Origin: an uncultured Bacillota bacterium
GTDB lineage: Bacteria > Bacillota > Clostridia > Lachnospirales > Lachnospiraceae
Direction: 5' to 3'
Length of the DNA: 64,000 bases
Assembly: GCA_949291945.1 (NCBI GenBank)
Contig: CASEXH010000002.1
Coordinates: 1-64,000 of the forward strand
Shown here one piece after another: positions 25,911 to 35,033 of this stretch. The position numbers and the translations under genes were made by a program. How positions within the stretch are numbered: position 1 is the first letter of the stretch; each line of letters starts with the position of its first letter. The notes below the pieces were generated by a model. It saw only the letters and a list, made by a program, of their open reading frames with translations. It had not been told where the DNA came from and searched no databases.

Positions 25911-27182
25911 CTAAGCCATGGAAATCGGGCCGCCTCTCATCTTTCCTGCGGTAGTGATCCTGTCTATGGCTACCATATAGGCACCCATACGCATGGTAGT
26001 TCCTTTTTCCCGGCTCATTTCTCTTACATCTTTGTAAGCCTTCATCATGATCTTTTTCAAAGTCTGGTTTACTTCTTCCAGATCCCATGCCATGCTCTGG
26101 ATATTCTGGACCCATTCAAAATAGGAAACCACAACGCCTCCTGCATTAGCGAGAATATCCGGCACTACCAGGATTCCTCTTTTTTCCAGGATCTTATCGG
26201 CTTCCACTGTGGTAGGACCGTTGGCAGCTTCTACGATCACTTTTGCCTGGATGGCCCCGGCATTTTCCTCTGTGATCTGATTTTCAAGTGCAGCCGGAAT
26301 CAATACATCACAGTCACAGGTCAGAAGCTCCTCATTTGTGATATGCACTGCACCTTCAGCCTCATAATCTTTCAGACTTCTGCTTCTGTCAGAAAGAAAT
26401 TCCAGGATTTTCGGAATATCCAACCCTTCTTTATCCATGATACCGCCGGACCAGTCACTGACTGCAATGACTTTCTTGCCCTCATCATATAAAATCTTTG
26501 CTGCTGTTCCGCCTACATTTCCCATACCCTGCACTGCATAGGTCTGTTTCTGAGGATCCAGATCAAGATCTGTAAGGCATTTTTCCGCAATAATGGTAAC
26601 TCCCCGGCCGGTTGCCTCCGATCTTCCGATAGAACCGCCGATCTCCACAGGTTTTCCGGTAACAACTCCCGGTACACTGTGTCCCTTAAACATACTGTAT
26701 GTATCCATGATCCATCCCATGACTTCCCCGTTTGTGTTCACATCCGGTGCAGGGATATCCTGGTCCGGACCGATCAGAGGCAGAATCCTTGTGGTATATC
26801 TTCTGGTCAGTCTGATCAGTTCATCTCTTGACAGCTTGCTGGGATCTACCTTGATGCCTCCTTTTGCACCGCCATAAGGAATGTTTACAACAGCACATTT
26901 AAAGGACATCCAGGCCGCCAGCGCTTTTACCTCATCAGGGTTGGCATTCTGATGGTAACGGATTCCGCCTTTATATGGGCCCCTGGCACTGTTATGCTGG
27001 ACACGGTAGCCTTCAAACACTTTTAAAGTCCCATCGTCCATTTTTACCGGAATAGAAACCGTCAGTTCTCTTTCCGGATATTTCAGAGTCTCATATTCCT
27101 CTGGTTTCAGTCCAAGTTTTCCAGCCGCTTCTTCAAGTACGGCAATCATATTTTCATAGGGATTATAAACTTTTGTTTCCAT
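25911..27182 (-). CDS. gdhA: Glutamate dehydrogenase (Glu/Leu/Phe/Val family)
   Basis: This 423-residue enzyme oxidatively deaminates glutamate to 2-oxoglutarate, or the reverse. Signatures are RGPYKGGIRYH, VVNIPYGGAKGGI (catalytic lysine), IPAPDVNTNGEVMGW, the Rossmann VQGMGNVGGTAAKIL and ANGPTTVEAD. Length and motifs agree with the RocG/GudB type, usually catabolic and NAD-linked. ATG 27182 has GGAGG nine bases upstream. It lies between the RraA-like gene and pxpB, so glutamate released from 5-oxoproline can be used at once. Confidence 0.93.
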   Translation of the reverse strand: METKVYNPYENMIAVLEEAAGKLGLKPEEYETLKYPERELTVSIPVKMDDGTLKVFEGYRVQHNSARGPYKGGIRYHQNANPDEVKALAAWMSFKCAVVNIPYGGAKGGIKVDPSKLSRDELIRLTRRYTTRILPLIGPDQDIPAPDVNTNGEVMGWIMDTYSMFKGHSVPGVVTGKPVEIGGSIGRSEATGRGVTIIAEKCLTDLDLDPQKQTYAVQGMGNVGGTAAKILYDEGKKVIAVSDWSGGIMDKEGLDIPKILEFLSDRSRSLKDYEAEGAVHITNEELLTCDCDVLIPAALENQITEENAGAIQAKVIVEAANGPTTVEADKILEKRGILVVPDILANAGGVVVSYFEWVQNIQSMAWDLEEVNQTLKKIMMKAYKDVREMSREKGTTMRMGAYMVAIDRITTAGKMRGGPISMA

Positions 27183-27236
27183 GGTGGCTTCCTCCATTTC
27201 TGATCTTTCCCAAACAGTCTTTTTATTTTACCTTGA

Positions 27237-27917
27237 TCAGTCTACAAATTCAAATCCTACTTCTTCCAGTTTTGCATCTACCCAGGAACGAGGCCATTCT
27301 CCTCTCTGAAGGATACCCTCCATCTGTTTCTCCTCGCCCTCATGGTATGCTTTTGCTTTTTCTGCCAGCTCTTTTGCATGTTCCGGTCTTATAGCGATCA
27401 GACCGTCAGAATCACCTACAATAATATCTCCCGGGTTAATAATGATCCCTGCGAAAGATACCGGGAAATTCATTTCACCAGGGCCGTTTTTGTAAGGGCC
27501 GTTTGGTGTAACACCCTTTGCATATACCGGAAAGTCCATCTGGCTTAAGGTATAGCTGTCCCTTACACATCCGTCGATGATGATCCCCGCAAGGCCTCTG
27601 GCTTTTGCGTAGCTGCTCATGATCTCTCCACACAGAGCACGGCTCATGCTTCCTTTATTTGCCAGAACGATTACGTCTCCCGGCTTGGCCATATCCAGAG
27701 CCTTATGAAACAGAAGGTTGTCTCCTGCCGGTGCATTTACCGTAAAAGCAGTACCTAGAAGACGGGCTTTGGGGTTCAGGGGATAAATGCTGGCGTCAAC
27801 GGCAGCGATCCTGCCACAGTTGTCGTCAATGTTTGCTACAGGAATACCTCTGAAGGCTTCTACCAGTTCCTTTGCCGGTCTTTCAAAATTTCTTCTAATT
27901 CTACATCCTACTGCCAT
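27237..27917 (-). CDS. RraA-family protein (aldolase/oxaloacetate decarboxylase-like)
   Basis: The 226-residue product is a member of the RraA/HMG-CHA aldolase family: AFRGIPVANIDDNCGRIAAVD at the N-terminus, ANKGSMSRALCGEIMSSYAKA, and IIIDGCVRDSYTLSQMDFPVYAKG, which supplies the Arg-Asp metal/substrate site. Family enzymes cleave 4-hydroxy-4-methyl-2-oxoglutarate-type substrates or decarboxylate oxaloacetate; others lack enzymatic function. It is the first gene of the operon RraA-gdhA-pxpB-pxpC-hydroxyacid dehydrogenase, divergent from lysR. Confidence 0.85.
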   Translation of the reverse strand: MAVGCRIRRNFERPAKELVEAFRGIPVANIDDNCGRIAAVDASIYPLNPKARLLGTAFTVNAPAGDNLLFHKALDMAKPGDVIVLANKGSMSRALCGEIMSSYAKARGLAGIIIDGCVRDSYTLSQMDFPVYAKGVTPNGPYKNGPGEMNFPVSFAGIIINPGDIIVGDSDGLIAIRPEHAKELAEKAKAYHEGEEKQMEGILQRGEWPRSWVDAKLEEVGFEFVD

Positions 27918-27971
27918 TTTTTAAACCTCTTTTCTTTAAATCTGCCCTCATCATAGCATAGAACTTAATAA

Positions 27972-28000
27972 TTGAAAAACGAATAATTTCTCTGTATAAT
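27972..28000 (+). promoter_or_regulatory. Promoter of the LysR regulator gene
   Basis: TTGAAA (27972-27977) and TATAAT (27995-28000) are spaced exactly 17 bp, about 40 bp before the start at 28040. The region is shared with the divergent RraA operon, and the TTAATAATTGAAAAACGAAT area could bind the regulator. Confidence 0.75.
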
Positions 28001-28039
28001 ATAAATAAATTCTATATATTACTAAAGGAGAATGTATGA

Positions 28040-28966
28040 ATGAACCTGGCAGAAATCGAAACTTTTCTAACAATTGTAAATACCAGAAGTATTACAAGAA
28101 CAGCAGATCTTCTCTTTCTGTCCCAGCCTACGGTCAGCCATCGGCTCACTTCCCTTGAAAATGAGCTGGGATTCCCTCTTGTGATACGAAATAAAGGACA
28201 TAAACATGTGGAGCTCACAGCCAAAGGTACGGACTTTATTGCTATCGCAGAAAGATGGATGTCTCTCTGGAAAGAAACCATGGAACTGAAACGAAATCAG
28301 GAGACTCTGCTTCTGAACATCGGCTGCACAGACAGTCTGAACATTGCCGTATTCACGCCTCTGTATGACAGTCTTCTCGGGGAAAACTCCAGTCTGGATC
28401 TGAATATCCAGTCTTCACACCATTCCTCTGAGCTCTACGGACTGCTAAGTGAACATAATATAGATATTGGATTCGTATATCACAAACTCCATTACAAAAA
28501 TATCATCACAGAAAAGCTTTTTGAAGAAAAACTATATCTTATCCAGTCAGATACCCCTGCTGTTTTGTCTCCAAAGGTACATACTGATGAACTGGATCCA
28601 TCTCTGGAGCTTTTTCTCAGCTGGGACGATAACTATCAGATCTGGCATGACCGCTGGCTTTCTACGATCTCCAGGCCTCATATTTCTGCAGACACCATCA
28701 CTCTTCTGGATAAGCTGTGGAAAAAGCCGGGAAACTGGATGATTGCACCGGAATCTGTGATCCTGGAATTCGCCCGCATCCGTCCTCTGTACATCAGCGA
28801 ACTGAAAAATCAGCCCCCAAACAGAGTCTGTTATAAGATTAAGCACCGGTATCCCAAGACCACCAGCAAGCGTGCTGTAGAATTCTTTGAAAATGCCCTG
28901 GAGGAATATATGAGGGTTCCGCTGAAGGATTTTCCTCTGGGAGAAGTGTGGAAAAACACAGACTGA
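28040..28966 (+). CDS. LysR-family transcriptional regulator
   Basis: This 308-residue protein has an N-terminal LysR helix-turn-helix (EIETFLTIVNTRSITRTADL, LFLSQPTVSHRLTSLENELG) and a periplasmic-binding-like effector domain (about 90-300). It is the only plus-strand gene in the 23-33 kb cluster and is transcribed away from RraA-gdhA-pxpBC and towards the aminotransferase gene, which it faces. The divergent layout suggests it activates the RraA operon, and possibly also pxpA and the symporter. The effector is unknown; 5-oxoproline or glutamate are candidates. Confidence 0.88.
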   Translation: MNLAEIETFLTIVNTRSITRTADLLFLSQPTVSHRLTSLENELGFPLVIRNKGHKHVELTAKGTDFIAIAERWMSLWKETMELKRNQETLLLNIGCTDSLNIAVFTPLYDSLLGENSSLDLNIQSSHHSSELYGLLSEHNIDIGFVYHKLHYKNIITEKLFEEKLYLIQSDTPAVLSPKVHTDELDPSLELFLSWDDNYQIWHDRWLSTISRPHISADTITLLDKLWKKPGNWMIAPESVILEFARIRPLYISELKNQPPNRVCYKIKHRYPKTTSKRAVEFFENALEEYMRVPLKDFPLGEVWKNTD

Positions 28967-28990
28967 TCCATTACCAGTTCTCCAAAAGGG

Positions 28991-29034
28991 AAAGGGGGAT
29001 GGACATCTTTCAAAAAGATGTTCATTCCCCCTTT
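28991..29034 (+). terminator. Terminator between lysR and the convergent aminotransferase gene
   Basis: AAAGGGGGATGGACATCTTT pairs with AAAGATGTTCATTCCCCC (one G-T type mismatch) and is followed by TTTTAT. The tract CCCTTTCCCTTTT on the other strand allows weaker use for the aminotransferase gene. Confidence 0.8.
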
Positions 29035-29073
29035 TATCATGACAGAAGACTCCTCTGAGACAGAATCTTCTGT

Positions 29074-30255
29074 TTACTTATTTTTCAGTTCTTCCATAGC
29101 TTCTTTGATCCTCTTACAGGCTTCCTGAAGATCTTCGTAGCTGCATGCATAGGATAATCTCAGATATCCTTCTCCTTCTGATCCGAATGCTGATCCGGGA
29201 ACCATAGCAACTTTTGCATGTTCCAGAAGATATTCTGCCACTTCCATAGAGGACATTCCCAGACTCTTGACATTTACAAAAATGTAAAAAGCACCCTGTG
29301 GATTATTACAGCTTATTCCGTCAATCTCATTCAGAGCCTTTACCGCATAATCCTTCCGCCTCTGATACTCCTGTCTCATAGCTTCCACATCATCAGCACA
29401 GTCCTGAAGAGCTGTCACTGCTGCGTCCTGTACAAAAGAAGAGGCACAGGTAATGGTATACTGATGAACTCTCACACAGGCAGCAATGATTTCTTTGGGA
29501 GCGCACATATATCCAAGACGCCATCCGGTCATGGAATAAGCTTTTGAGAAGCCGCCCAGAGTAATGGTTCTCTCTTTCATCCCCGGAAGAGAAGCAATAC
29601 TGATATGCTCTGTTCCGTCATAAACCAGCTGGCTGTAAATCTCATCCGCAACTACCAGAAGATCATTCTCAATTGCAATCTTGCTGAGTTTCTCCAGAGT
29701 TTCTCTTGAGAATACACCGCCGGTAGGATTGCTGGGATTTACGATAACGATCATTTTTGTTTTATCTGTTATCTTAGACTCCAGTTCCTGAAAATCGATC
29801 TGGTAATTGTTTTCTTCCTTCAGACTGTATGTAACAGGCACAGCTCCGAGAGATGATGGAACATGGATATAGTTCAGCCACACAGGATTAGGAACCAGGA
29901 CTTCATCCCCGTCTTCCAGAAAAGCAGCCATAGATGCATAGGTAGCTTCTCCTACTCCAACTGTCACCAGAACTTCTTCTGCTTCATAGTTTACACCATG
30001 ATGTTCCGTTTCCCACTTAGCGATCTCTTTTCGCAGAGCGGGAGTTCCATAGTTGGATGTATAAAATACATGTCCGGCTTTCAGGCTCTCATAGGCAGCC
30101 CCTTTGATTTTCTCCGGGGTATCAAAATCCGGCCTTCCAATCTCCAGGTGGATTACTTTTTCTCCGGCCTGCTGCATCTTTGTGGCTTTTTCCATTACCG
30201 CACGGATACCGGAAAAGGGCAGACTTTCCATTCTTTTCGCTGTTTTATACTCCAT
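29074..30255 (-). CDS. PLP-dependent class I/II aminotransferase
   Basis: This 393-residue fold-type I aminotransferase moves an amino group between an amino acid and a 2-keto acid. Evidence is LEIGRPDFDTPEKIKGAA, YTSNYGTPALRKEIA, NPSNPTGGVFSRE, the PLP-lysine motif GGFSKAYSMTGWRLGY and the C-terminal substrate arginine region GYLRLSYACSYED. Aspartate, aromatic or alanine specificity cannot be read from the motifs. ATG 30255 (MEYKTAK) follows GGAGG. It lies downstream of the symporter and fits amino-acid catabolism. Confidence 0.9.
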   Translation of the reverse strand: MEYKTAKRMESLPFSGIRAVMEKATKMQQAGEKVIHLEIGRPDFDTPEKIKGAAYESLKAGHVFYTSNYGTPALRKEIAKWETEHHGVNYEAEEVLVTVGVGEATYASMAAFLEDGDEVLVPNPVWLNYIHVPSSLGAVPVTYSLKEENNYQIDFQELESKITDKTKMIVIVNPSNPTGGVFSRETLEKLSKIAIENDLLVVADEIYSQLVYDGTEHISIASLPGMKERTITLGGFSKAYSMTGWRLGYMCAPKEIIAACVRVHQYTITCASSFVQDAAVTALQDCADDVEAMRQEYQRRKDYAVKALNEIDGISCNNPQGAFYIFVNVKSLGMSSMEVAEYLLEHAKVAMVPGSAFGSEGEGYLRLSYACSYEDLQEACKRIKEAMEELKNK

Positions 30256-30367
30256 AATCTTTCCCTCCAAATCTTTTTGTGATCTGTTTTCTTAAAGTGA
30301 TGGTATCATTGGCGTAATAGAAAGTCAATTTCATATTTTATATGTATAATATTAATCTTTTTTATAT

Positions 30368-31720
30368 TTAGCTGTTATATACTTCCTCGTTCAGTTCCTT
30401 CTCTTTCTTGTTAACAATAACGTTTACTGTTGCGTCACCGATAACATTCAGGGGCAGAAGAGCCATTTCTACCGGACGGTTGATGGCAACTACCAGAGCG
30501 TATGCGATCATACATGCATCAGAGGTCCATCCCATTCCGGAAAGGATAGTCACGATCAGAGTAGTTCCTGCAATAGGGATTGCCGGACAGCCCATAGCTG
30601 CACAGATGGACAGGAATGCTACAACTACAAGATTTGCCGGCGTTACATCGATGCCTGCGCTGGTTGCGATAAATACAGCAGCGAACATGTGCATGACCGT
30701 AGTGCCATTCATATTGATTGTCATACCTGTAGGAAGGACAAAGCTGGAGATTTCCTCGCTGCATCCCAGTTCATTGATACAGGTTCTCATGTTGAGAGGC
30801 AGGCATGCTGCAGAAGAGTTGGTAGAGAAACCTAAAACACCCACCTTGGCAATTTTCTTGATAAACTTGATGGGATTCAGACCGGTTGTGATCCAGATAC
30901 CGATGGGGTACAGGGTAACAACAAGGATGAACAGAGTGATCATAGCAGATACGATATATGCTGCTGCGGGAGCTAGGTACTCTGTACCATAGACTGCGAA
31001 AGTTCTTGAAATCAGACAGAAAATTGCAACAGGCCCCACCTTGTTGATCAAAAAAGTCAGATAATAATTGATAATTTCACTGCCGCTTTCCAGGACCTTT
31101 TTCAGAGGGTCTGTTTTCTCCCCCAGAGCATTCATACACAGACCGATGATAATAGCCACTACTACTACCGCCAGAATGCTGTTGTTGCTGCTGAAAGCAG
31201 ATATAATGTTGGAAGGTACTGCCTCCAGAATCGTTGACAGGGGATTGAATGCATCAATAGTGGCCGCATCCGTAACCGCTTCGCTTGGAAGGGTAACATT
31301 GAAAAATCCGGCATTTTTCATAAAGTAGGCAACCAGGCCTCCGAAAAAGGCTCCAACAACGTAAAAGCAGACAAATCCCAGGATGGTACGGCCTGCGATC
31401 CTTCCCAGCTTAGAAGAACTGGAAATGCTGCACATGGCAAGGCTTAAAGATACCAGTACCAGAGGTACGATGGCAAGCTGCAAGCCCCTCATAAACAACT
31501 GACCGATTATGTAGAATAAACCAAGGGAAGCCACACCGTCCTCCGCTGTGATATCCTGGAACAGAAGCATGTTGATGATGTTCCATACGTTCTCATGACC
31601 TGAATTGGTCAGCTGCTCTCTCAGTAACAGGAATGCGATACCCACGATCAATCCGCCTACCAGGGCGATCATCATATTCCTGACAACAGAGGATTTCTTT
31701 TTGTTTGTCTCTTTGCTCAT
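30368..31720 (-). CDS. Dicarboxylate/amino acid:cation symporter (DAACS family)
   Basis: The 450-residue membrane protein belongs to the GltP/GltT family that imports glutamate, aspartate or C4-dicarboxylates with Na+ or H+. It has about eight membrane segments, the serine-rich hairpin FSTNSSAACLPLNMRTC and the substrate/ion motif LPTGMTINMNGTTVMHMFAAVF, where classical transporters have NMDGT; the Asp-to-Asn change is worth noting. ATG 31720 (MSKETNKK) is preceded by AAAGGATG. In this setting it may import glutamate or a related compound such as 5-oxoproline. Confidence 0.88.
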   Translation of the reverse strand: MSKETNKKKSSVVRNMMIALVGGLIVGIAFLLLREQLTNSGHENVWNIINMLLFQDITAEDGVASLGLFYIIGQLFMRGLQLAIVPLVLVSLSLAMCSISSSSKLGRIAGRTILGFVCFYVVGAFFGGLVAYFMKNAGFFNVTLPSEAVTDAATIDAFNPLSTILEAVPSNIISAFSSNNSILAVVVVAIIIGLCMNALGEKTDPLKKVLESGSEIINYYLTFLINKVGPVAIFCLISRTFAVYGTEYLAPAAAYIVSAMITLFILVVTLYPIGIWITTGLNPIKFIKKIAKVGVLGFSTNSSAACLPLNMRTCINELGCSEEISSFVLPTGMTINMNGTTVMHMFAAVFIATSAGIDVTPANLVVVAFLSICAAMGCPAIPIAGTTLIVTILSGMGWTSDACMIAYALVVAINRPVEMALLPLNVIGDATVNVIVNKKEKELNEEVYNS

Positions 31721-31821
31721 TTTTCTCATCCTTTCTTTTCATTTTTGAGACTGTTCTATCACTCAACACCCGGGGGTGGGAGTTTCAGGCTCTATTAAAT
31801 AATTCCTTTTAACAGAAAAAC

Positions 31822-31875
31822 ACCGGATAAATCAACGCAGTTATACCCGCTTAAATCCCCATTGATTTATCCGGT
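31822..31875 (-). terminator. Terminator after pxpA
   Basis: Perfect 14-bp arms ACCGGATAAATCAA and TTGATTTATCCGGT flank a 26-nt loop, followed on the minus strand by GTTTTTCTG. It lies 20 bp after the pxpA stop and before the symporter gene, so the symporter probably has its own promoter or depends on read-through. Confidence 0.75.
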
Positions 31876-31895
31876 ATCAAGTTTATAATAACGGT

Positions 31896-32651
31896 TTACA
31901 GATGTTTGATCTCAATTCCCTCTTCTGCAAACTTTTCACGGATTTTCTGAACAAAAGCCAGGGCTTTCGGGCCGTCTCCATGCACGCAGAGGGTATCTCC
32001 CTTAATATCCAGTTCTTTTCCGTTAATGGACGTAACTTTTCCCTCTTTAATCATCTTCACACATCTCTGGATAGCGATCTCTTCATCTGTGATCATAGAA
32101 CCTTCCATTTTTCTCGGAACTAAAGAAAGGTCGTCCATATAAGCCCTGTCGGCAAAAATCTCAGAAGCTGTCCGCAGTCCCTTGCTTTCTGCAATTTTCC
32201 CAAGGACAGCGCCTGCGCAGTAGTATACGATCAGGTCTTTATCATATTCGCAGATTGCCTCGCAGATGGCCGTGGAAATATCTTCATCATACTGGCAGGC
32301 ATTACCCATTGCCCCATGAGGAGCCACATGCTGCAGCTTCATTCCATAGCTTTTTGTAAATGCGGCTAGTGCTCCGATCTGATATTTCACGTAATTCTTT
32401 ACTTCGTCATGGGAAAGGACCATCTTTCTTCTTCCAAATCCCAGAAGATCCGGATATCCGGGATGTGCACCTACCATCACATTTCTTTCCTTTGCCATCC
32501 GGACCACCTTATCCATGACCATAGGATCGCCAGCGTGCCATCCGCATGCCACATTAGCTGTGGTCACATACTTGATGATCTCTTCATCACCGCCCAGCTT
32601 GTAAGCGCCAAAGCTTTCTCCCATATCGCTGTTTAAATCAATACTATACAT
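31896..32651 (-). CDS. pxpA: 5-oxoprolinase subunit PxpA (LamB/YcsF family)
   Basis: The 251-residue protein starts with the family hallmark DLNSDMGESFGAYKLGGDEE followed by TTANVACGWHAGDPMVM, then GAHPGYPDLLGFGRR and HGAMGNACQYD. It is the subunit that, with PxpB and PxpC, hydrolyses 5-oxoproline to glutamate at the cost of ATP. ATG 32651 has AAGGAGG seven bases upstream. It is separated from pxpBC by the symporter, aminotransferase, lysR, RraA and gdhA genes, an unusual split arrangement. Confidence 0.94.
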   Translation of the reverse strand: MYSIDLNSDMGESFGAYKLGGDEEIIKYVTTANVACGWHAGDPMVMDKVVRMAKERNVMVGAHPGYPDLLGFGRRKMVLSHDEVKNYVKYQIGALAAFTKSYGMKLQHVAPHGAMGNACQYDEDISTAICEAICEYDKDLIVYYCAGAVLGKIAESKGLRTASEIFADRAYMDDLSLVPRKMEGSMITDEEIAIQRCVKMIKEGKVTSINGKELDIKGDTLCVHGDGPKALAFVQKIREKFAEEGIEIKHL

Positions 32652-32800
32652 GATTATCCTCCTTCCTCTTTCATCGTCCAAATTTCCTGGTGACTCAGCA
32701 CTTTTCTTACTTTAGTTGGTTGAAGTTTATCATTTTCTAAATAAAAAGTAAAATAAATTATTCATATATAATATATTAATGAATTTTATATTTAAGATAT

Positions 32801-32847
32801 AAAAAAAGGACAGAGTCTGGCACCTAAATGCCAGATTCCGTCCCTTT
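32801..32847 (-). terminator. Terminator after malic enzyme
   Basis: The minus strand shows GGGACGGAATCTGGCA, loop, TGCCAGACTCTGTCC followed by seven T, directly after the malic enzyme stop at 32866. Confidence 0.85.
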
Positions 32848-32865
32848 TGTCGGATTCTGAGAATA

Positions 32866-34038
32866 TTAAATTCTTGCTACCCCTGTCTTTCTTGCTGCCT
32901 CGGCTACAGCCTCAGCTACAGCTTTAGACACACGTTTGTCAAATGCGTTTGGAATGATGTAGTCTGGAGAGAGCTTATCTTCCTCAACCAGACTGGCAAT
33001 TGCATAAGCTGCAGCCACTTTCATCTCATCATTGATGTCTTTTGCCCGCACATCCAGAGCTCCTCTGAAGATTCCCGGGAATGCAAGCACATTGTTGATC
33101 TGGTTCGGGAAGTCGCTTCTTCCTGTTCCTACTACAGCAGCCCCTGCTTTCTTAGCCAGATCCGGCATAATCTCAGGAACAGGGTTAGCCATTGGGAAAA
33201 GAATCGGTTTATCCGCCATGCTCTGTACCATTTCTTCTGTAACTGTTCCGGGAGCAGAAACGCCGATAAATACATCTGCACCTTTCAGTACCTCTGCCAG
33301 AGTTCCTTTTTCCATGTTCTGGTTACAGATCTCTGCCATCTCTTCTTTTTCCTTATTCAGGTTGTCACGACCTTTATAGATGGCACCATGACGATCACAC
33401 ATAACCACATTTTTCAGTCCCAGGCTTACCAGCAGTTTAATGATAGCGATACCTGCAGCTCCGGCACCTGAAGTAACCACCTTGATATCATCCAGGTTCT
33501 TTCCGACCAGCTTCAAGGCATTGATCAGAGCAGCGGCTGTAACAACGGCTGTTCCGTGCTGATCGTCATGGAAGATGGGGATATCGCAGCACTCTTTTAA
33601 TTTTCTTTCAATCTCGAAACATCTTGGCGCAGAGATATCTTCCAGGTTTACACCGCCAAAGCTGCCTGCCAGAAGGCTTACAGTCTTTACGATGTCATCT
33701 ACATCTTTGGAACGCACGCACAGCGGGAAAGCATCTACATCTGCGAAAGTTTTAAACAGTGCACATTTACCTTCCATTACCGGCATACCTGCTTCCGGTC
33801 CGATATCTCCTAGACCTAATACAGCAGTTCCGTCTGTAACAACAGCTACCATGTTTCCACGGCGAGTATATTTATAAGATAAATCTACATCCTTAGAAAT
33901 TTCCACACAAGGTTCTGCAACTCCTGGTGTGTAAGCAACAGAAAGATCTTCCGGTGTCTCGATCTTTGCCCTGCTGATCACTTCAATTTTTCCAGCCCAT
34001 TCTTCATGCTGTTTTAAAGCAAATTCTCTCTTGTCCAT
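32866..34038 (-). CDS. Malic enzyme (malate dehydrogenase, decarboxylating)
   Basis: This 390-residue short-type malic enzyme converts malate to pyruvate, CO2 and NAD(P)H. The catalytic tyrosine lies in LSVAYTPGVAEPC and the lysine in MEGKCALFKTFADVDAFP. Metal ligands are in ISAPRCFEIERKL and IPIFHDDQHGTA, and the cofactor fold is VTSGAGAAGIAIIKLLVSLG. It follows the LDH/MDH-family gene by 17 bp in the same operon, so the pair can run oxaloacetate-malate-pyruvate, exchanging NADH for NAD(P)H. Confidence 0.93.
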   Translation of the reverse strand: MDKREFALKQHEEWAGKIEVISRAKIETPEDLSVAYTPGVAEPCVEISKDVDLSYKYTRRGNMVAVVTDGTAVLGLGDIGPEAGMPVMEGKCALFKTFADVDAFPLCVRSKDVDDIVKTVSLLAGSFGGVNLEDISAPRCFEIERKLKECCDIPIFHDDQHGTAVVTAAALINALKLVGKNLDDIKVVTSGAGAAGIAIIKLLVSLGLKNVVMCDRHGAIYKGRDNLNKEKEEMAEICNQNMEKGTLAEVLKGADVFIGVSAPGTVTEEMVQSMADKPILFPMANPVPEIMPDLAKKAGAAVVGTGRSDFPNQINNVLAFPGIFRGALDVRAKDINDEMKVAAAYAIASLVEEDKLSPDYIIPNAFDKRVSKAVAEAVAEAARKTGVARI

Positions 34039-34055
34039 TTTTTTCTTCTCCTTTT

Positions 34056-35000
34056 TTATTCTTTTACCTGTGCCCAGAAATCTTTTAAGATCTTGGCTGA
34101 GCTGTCCATTGCAGCTTTTTCTTCCTCGTTCATAGGAACCTTGAAAGCGCCCTGGATTCCATTACCGCCGATACGGCATGGCAGTGAAAATGCGATTCCT
34201 GCCCAGTTGTCAAAGCTGTCGTCCAGTACATGGGCAACAGGGAGGATGGCTCCGCTGTCTCTCAGGATATTTTCTACGATGGTAGAAACGGCCATAGCCA
34301 CTCCATAGAAGGTAGCGCCTTTTAATCCGATGACTTCTGCGCCGCCAGTCTTAGTATGTTCCGAAATCTCGGCTCTGTCAAGTTCCTTTCCTGTCTGTTT
34401 TAAATATTCCTCTAAAGGAAGACCTGCGATAGTAGCGGAACTCCATACCGGCACCTGGCTGTCCCCATGTTCACCTAAGATATAAGCCTGAACATCTTCC
34501 ACATCTACGCCCAGAGGCTCACTGATATTACATCTGAATCTGGCTGTGTCCAGGGAAGTACCGCTTCCGATCACTCTATTGGCGGGAAGTCCGGATACGC
34601 TCTGTACCTCCATGGTAAGAATATCCGCCGGATTGGATACCACAATGATCAGCGGGTCCTTGGCATACTCCATGATACTTTCTGTCACGCTCTTGATAAT
34701 AGAAACATTGGTCTTTGCCAGTTCCAGACGGGTCTGTCCCGGCTTTCTTGCGATACCCGCTGTTACGATAATAATATCTGCATCTGCACATTCTTCATAT
34801 CCGCCCTGTTTTACTCTTACCGGACAATGGAATCCTGCACCATGGAAAACGTCCAGTGCTGCACCCTTTGCTCTATTCTCATTTAAATCCACCATCACTA
34901 CTTCTGTAGCCTGTTTTCTCACCATGAGAGTATAGGCGATGGCTTCTCCCACATTTCCTGCGCCTACAACCACGATTTTGGTCTTTCCTGAATTGTTCAT
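34056..35000 (-). CDS. Lactate/malate dehydrogenase-family enzyme, predicted malate dehydrogenase
   Basis: The 314-residue protein is LDH-like by overall sequence: VVVGAGNVGEAIAYTL, VVMVDLNENRAKG, SNPADILT, RVIGSGTSLDTARFR, ILGEHGDSQVPVWSS. Catalytic residues are present (Arg91, Asn123, Arg154, His178). The substrate-discriminating position, Gln in the lactate dehydrogenase motif ANQKPGETR, is Arg85 here (IARKPGQTR). That is the classic residue for malate/oxaloacetate. I therefore predict malate dehydrogenase activity, supported by the adjacent malic enzyme gene. Automatic annotation would likely call it L-lactate dehydrogenase. Confidence 0.85.
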   Translation of the reverse strand: MNNSGKTKIVVVGAGNVGEAIAYTLMVRKQATEVVMVDLNENRAKGAALDVFHGAGFHCPVRVKQGGYEECADADIIIVTAGIARKPGQTRLELAKTNVSIIKSVTESIMEYAKDPLIIVVSNPADILTMEVQSVSGLPANRVIGSGTSLDTARFRCNISEPLGVDVEDVQAYILGEHGDSQVPVWSSATIAGLPLEEYLKQTGKELDRAEISEHTKTGGAEVIGLKGATFYGVAMAVSTIVENILRDSGAILPVAHVLDDSFDNWAGIAFSLPCRIGGNGIQGAFKVPMNEEEKAAMDSSAKILKDFWAQVKE

Positions 35001-35033
35001 TTCTGCACTCCTTATTGTTTGTTTAATATTTGT

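Noticed and set aside
25530..26492. Plus-strand open frame of 320 codons
   Set aside because: It is antisense to pxpB and gdhA; no start signal or domain is seen.
34056..35000. Simple L-lactate dehydrogenase label
   Set aside because: The specificity residue is arginine, not glutamine, so lactate specificity is not supported.
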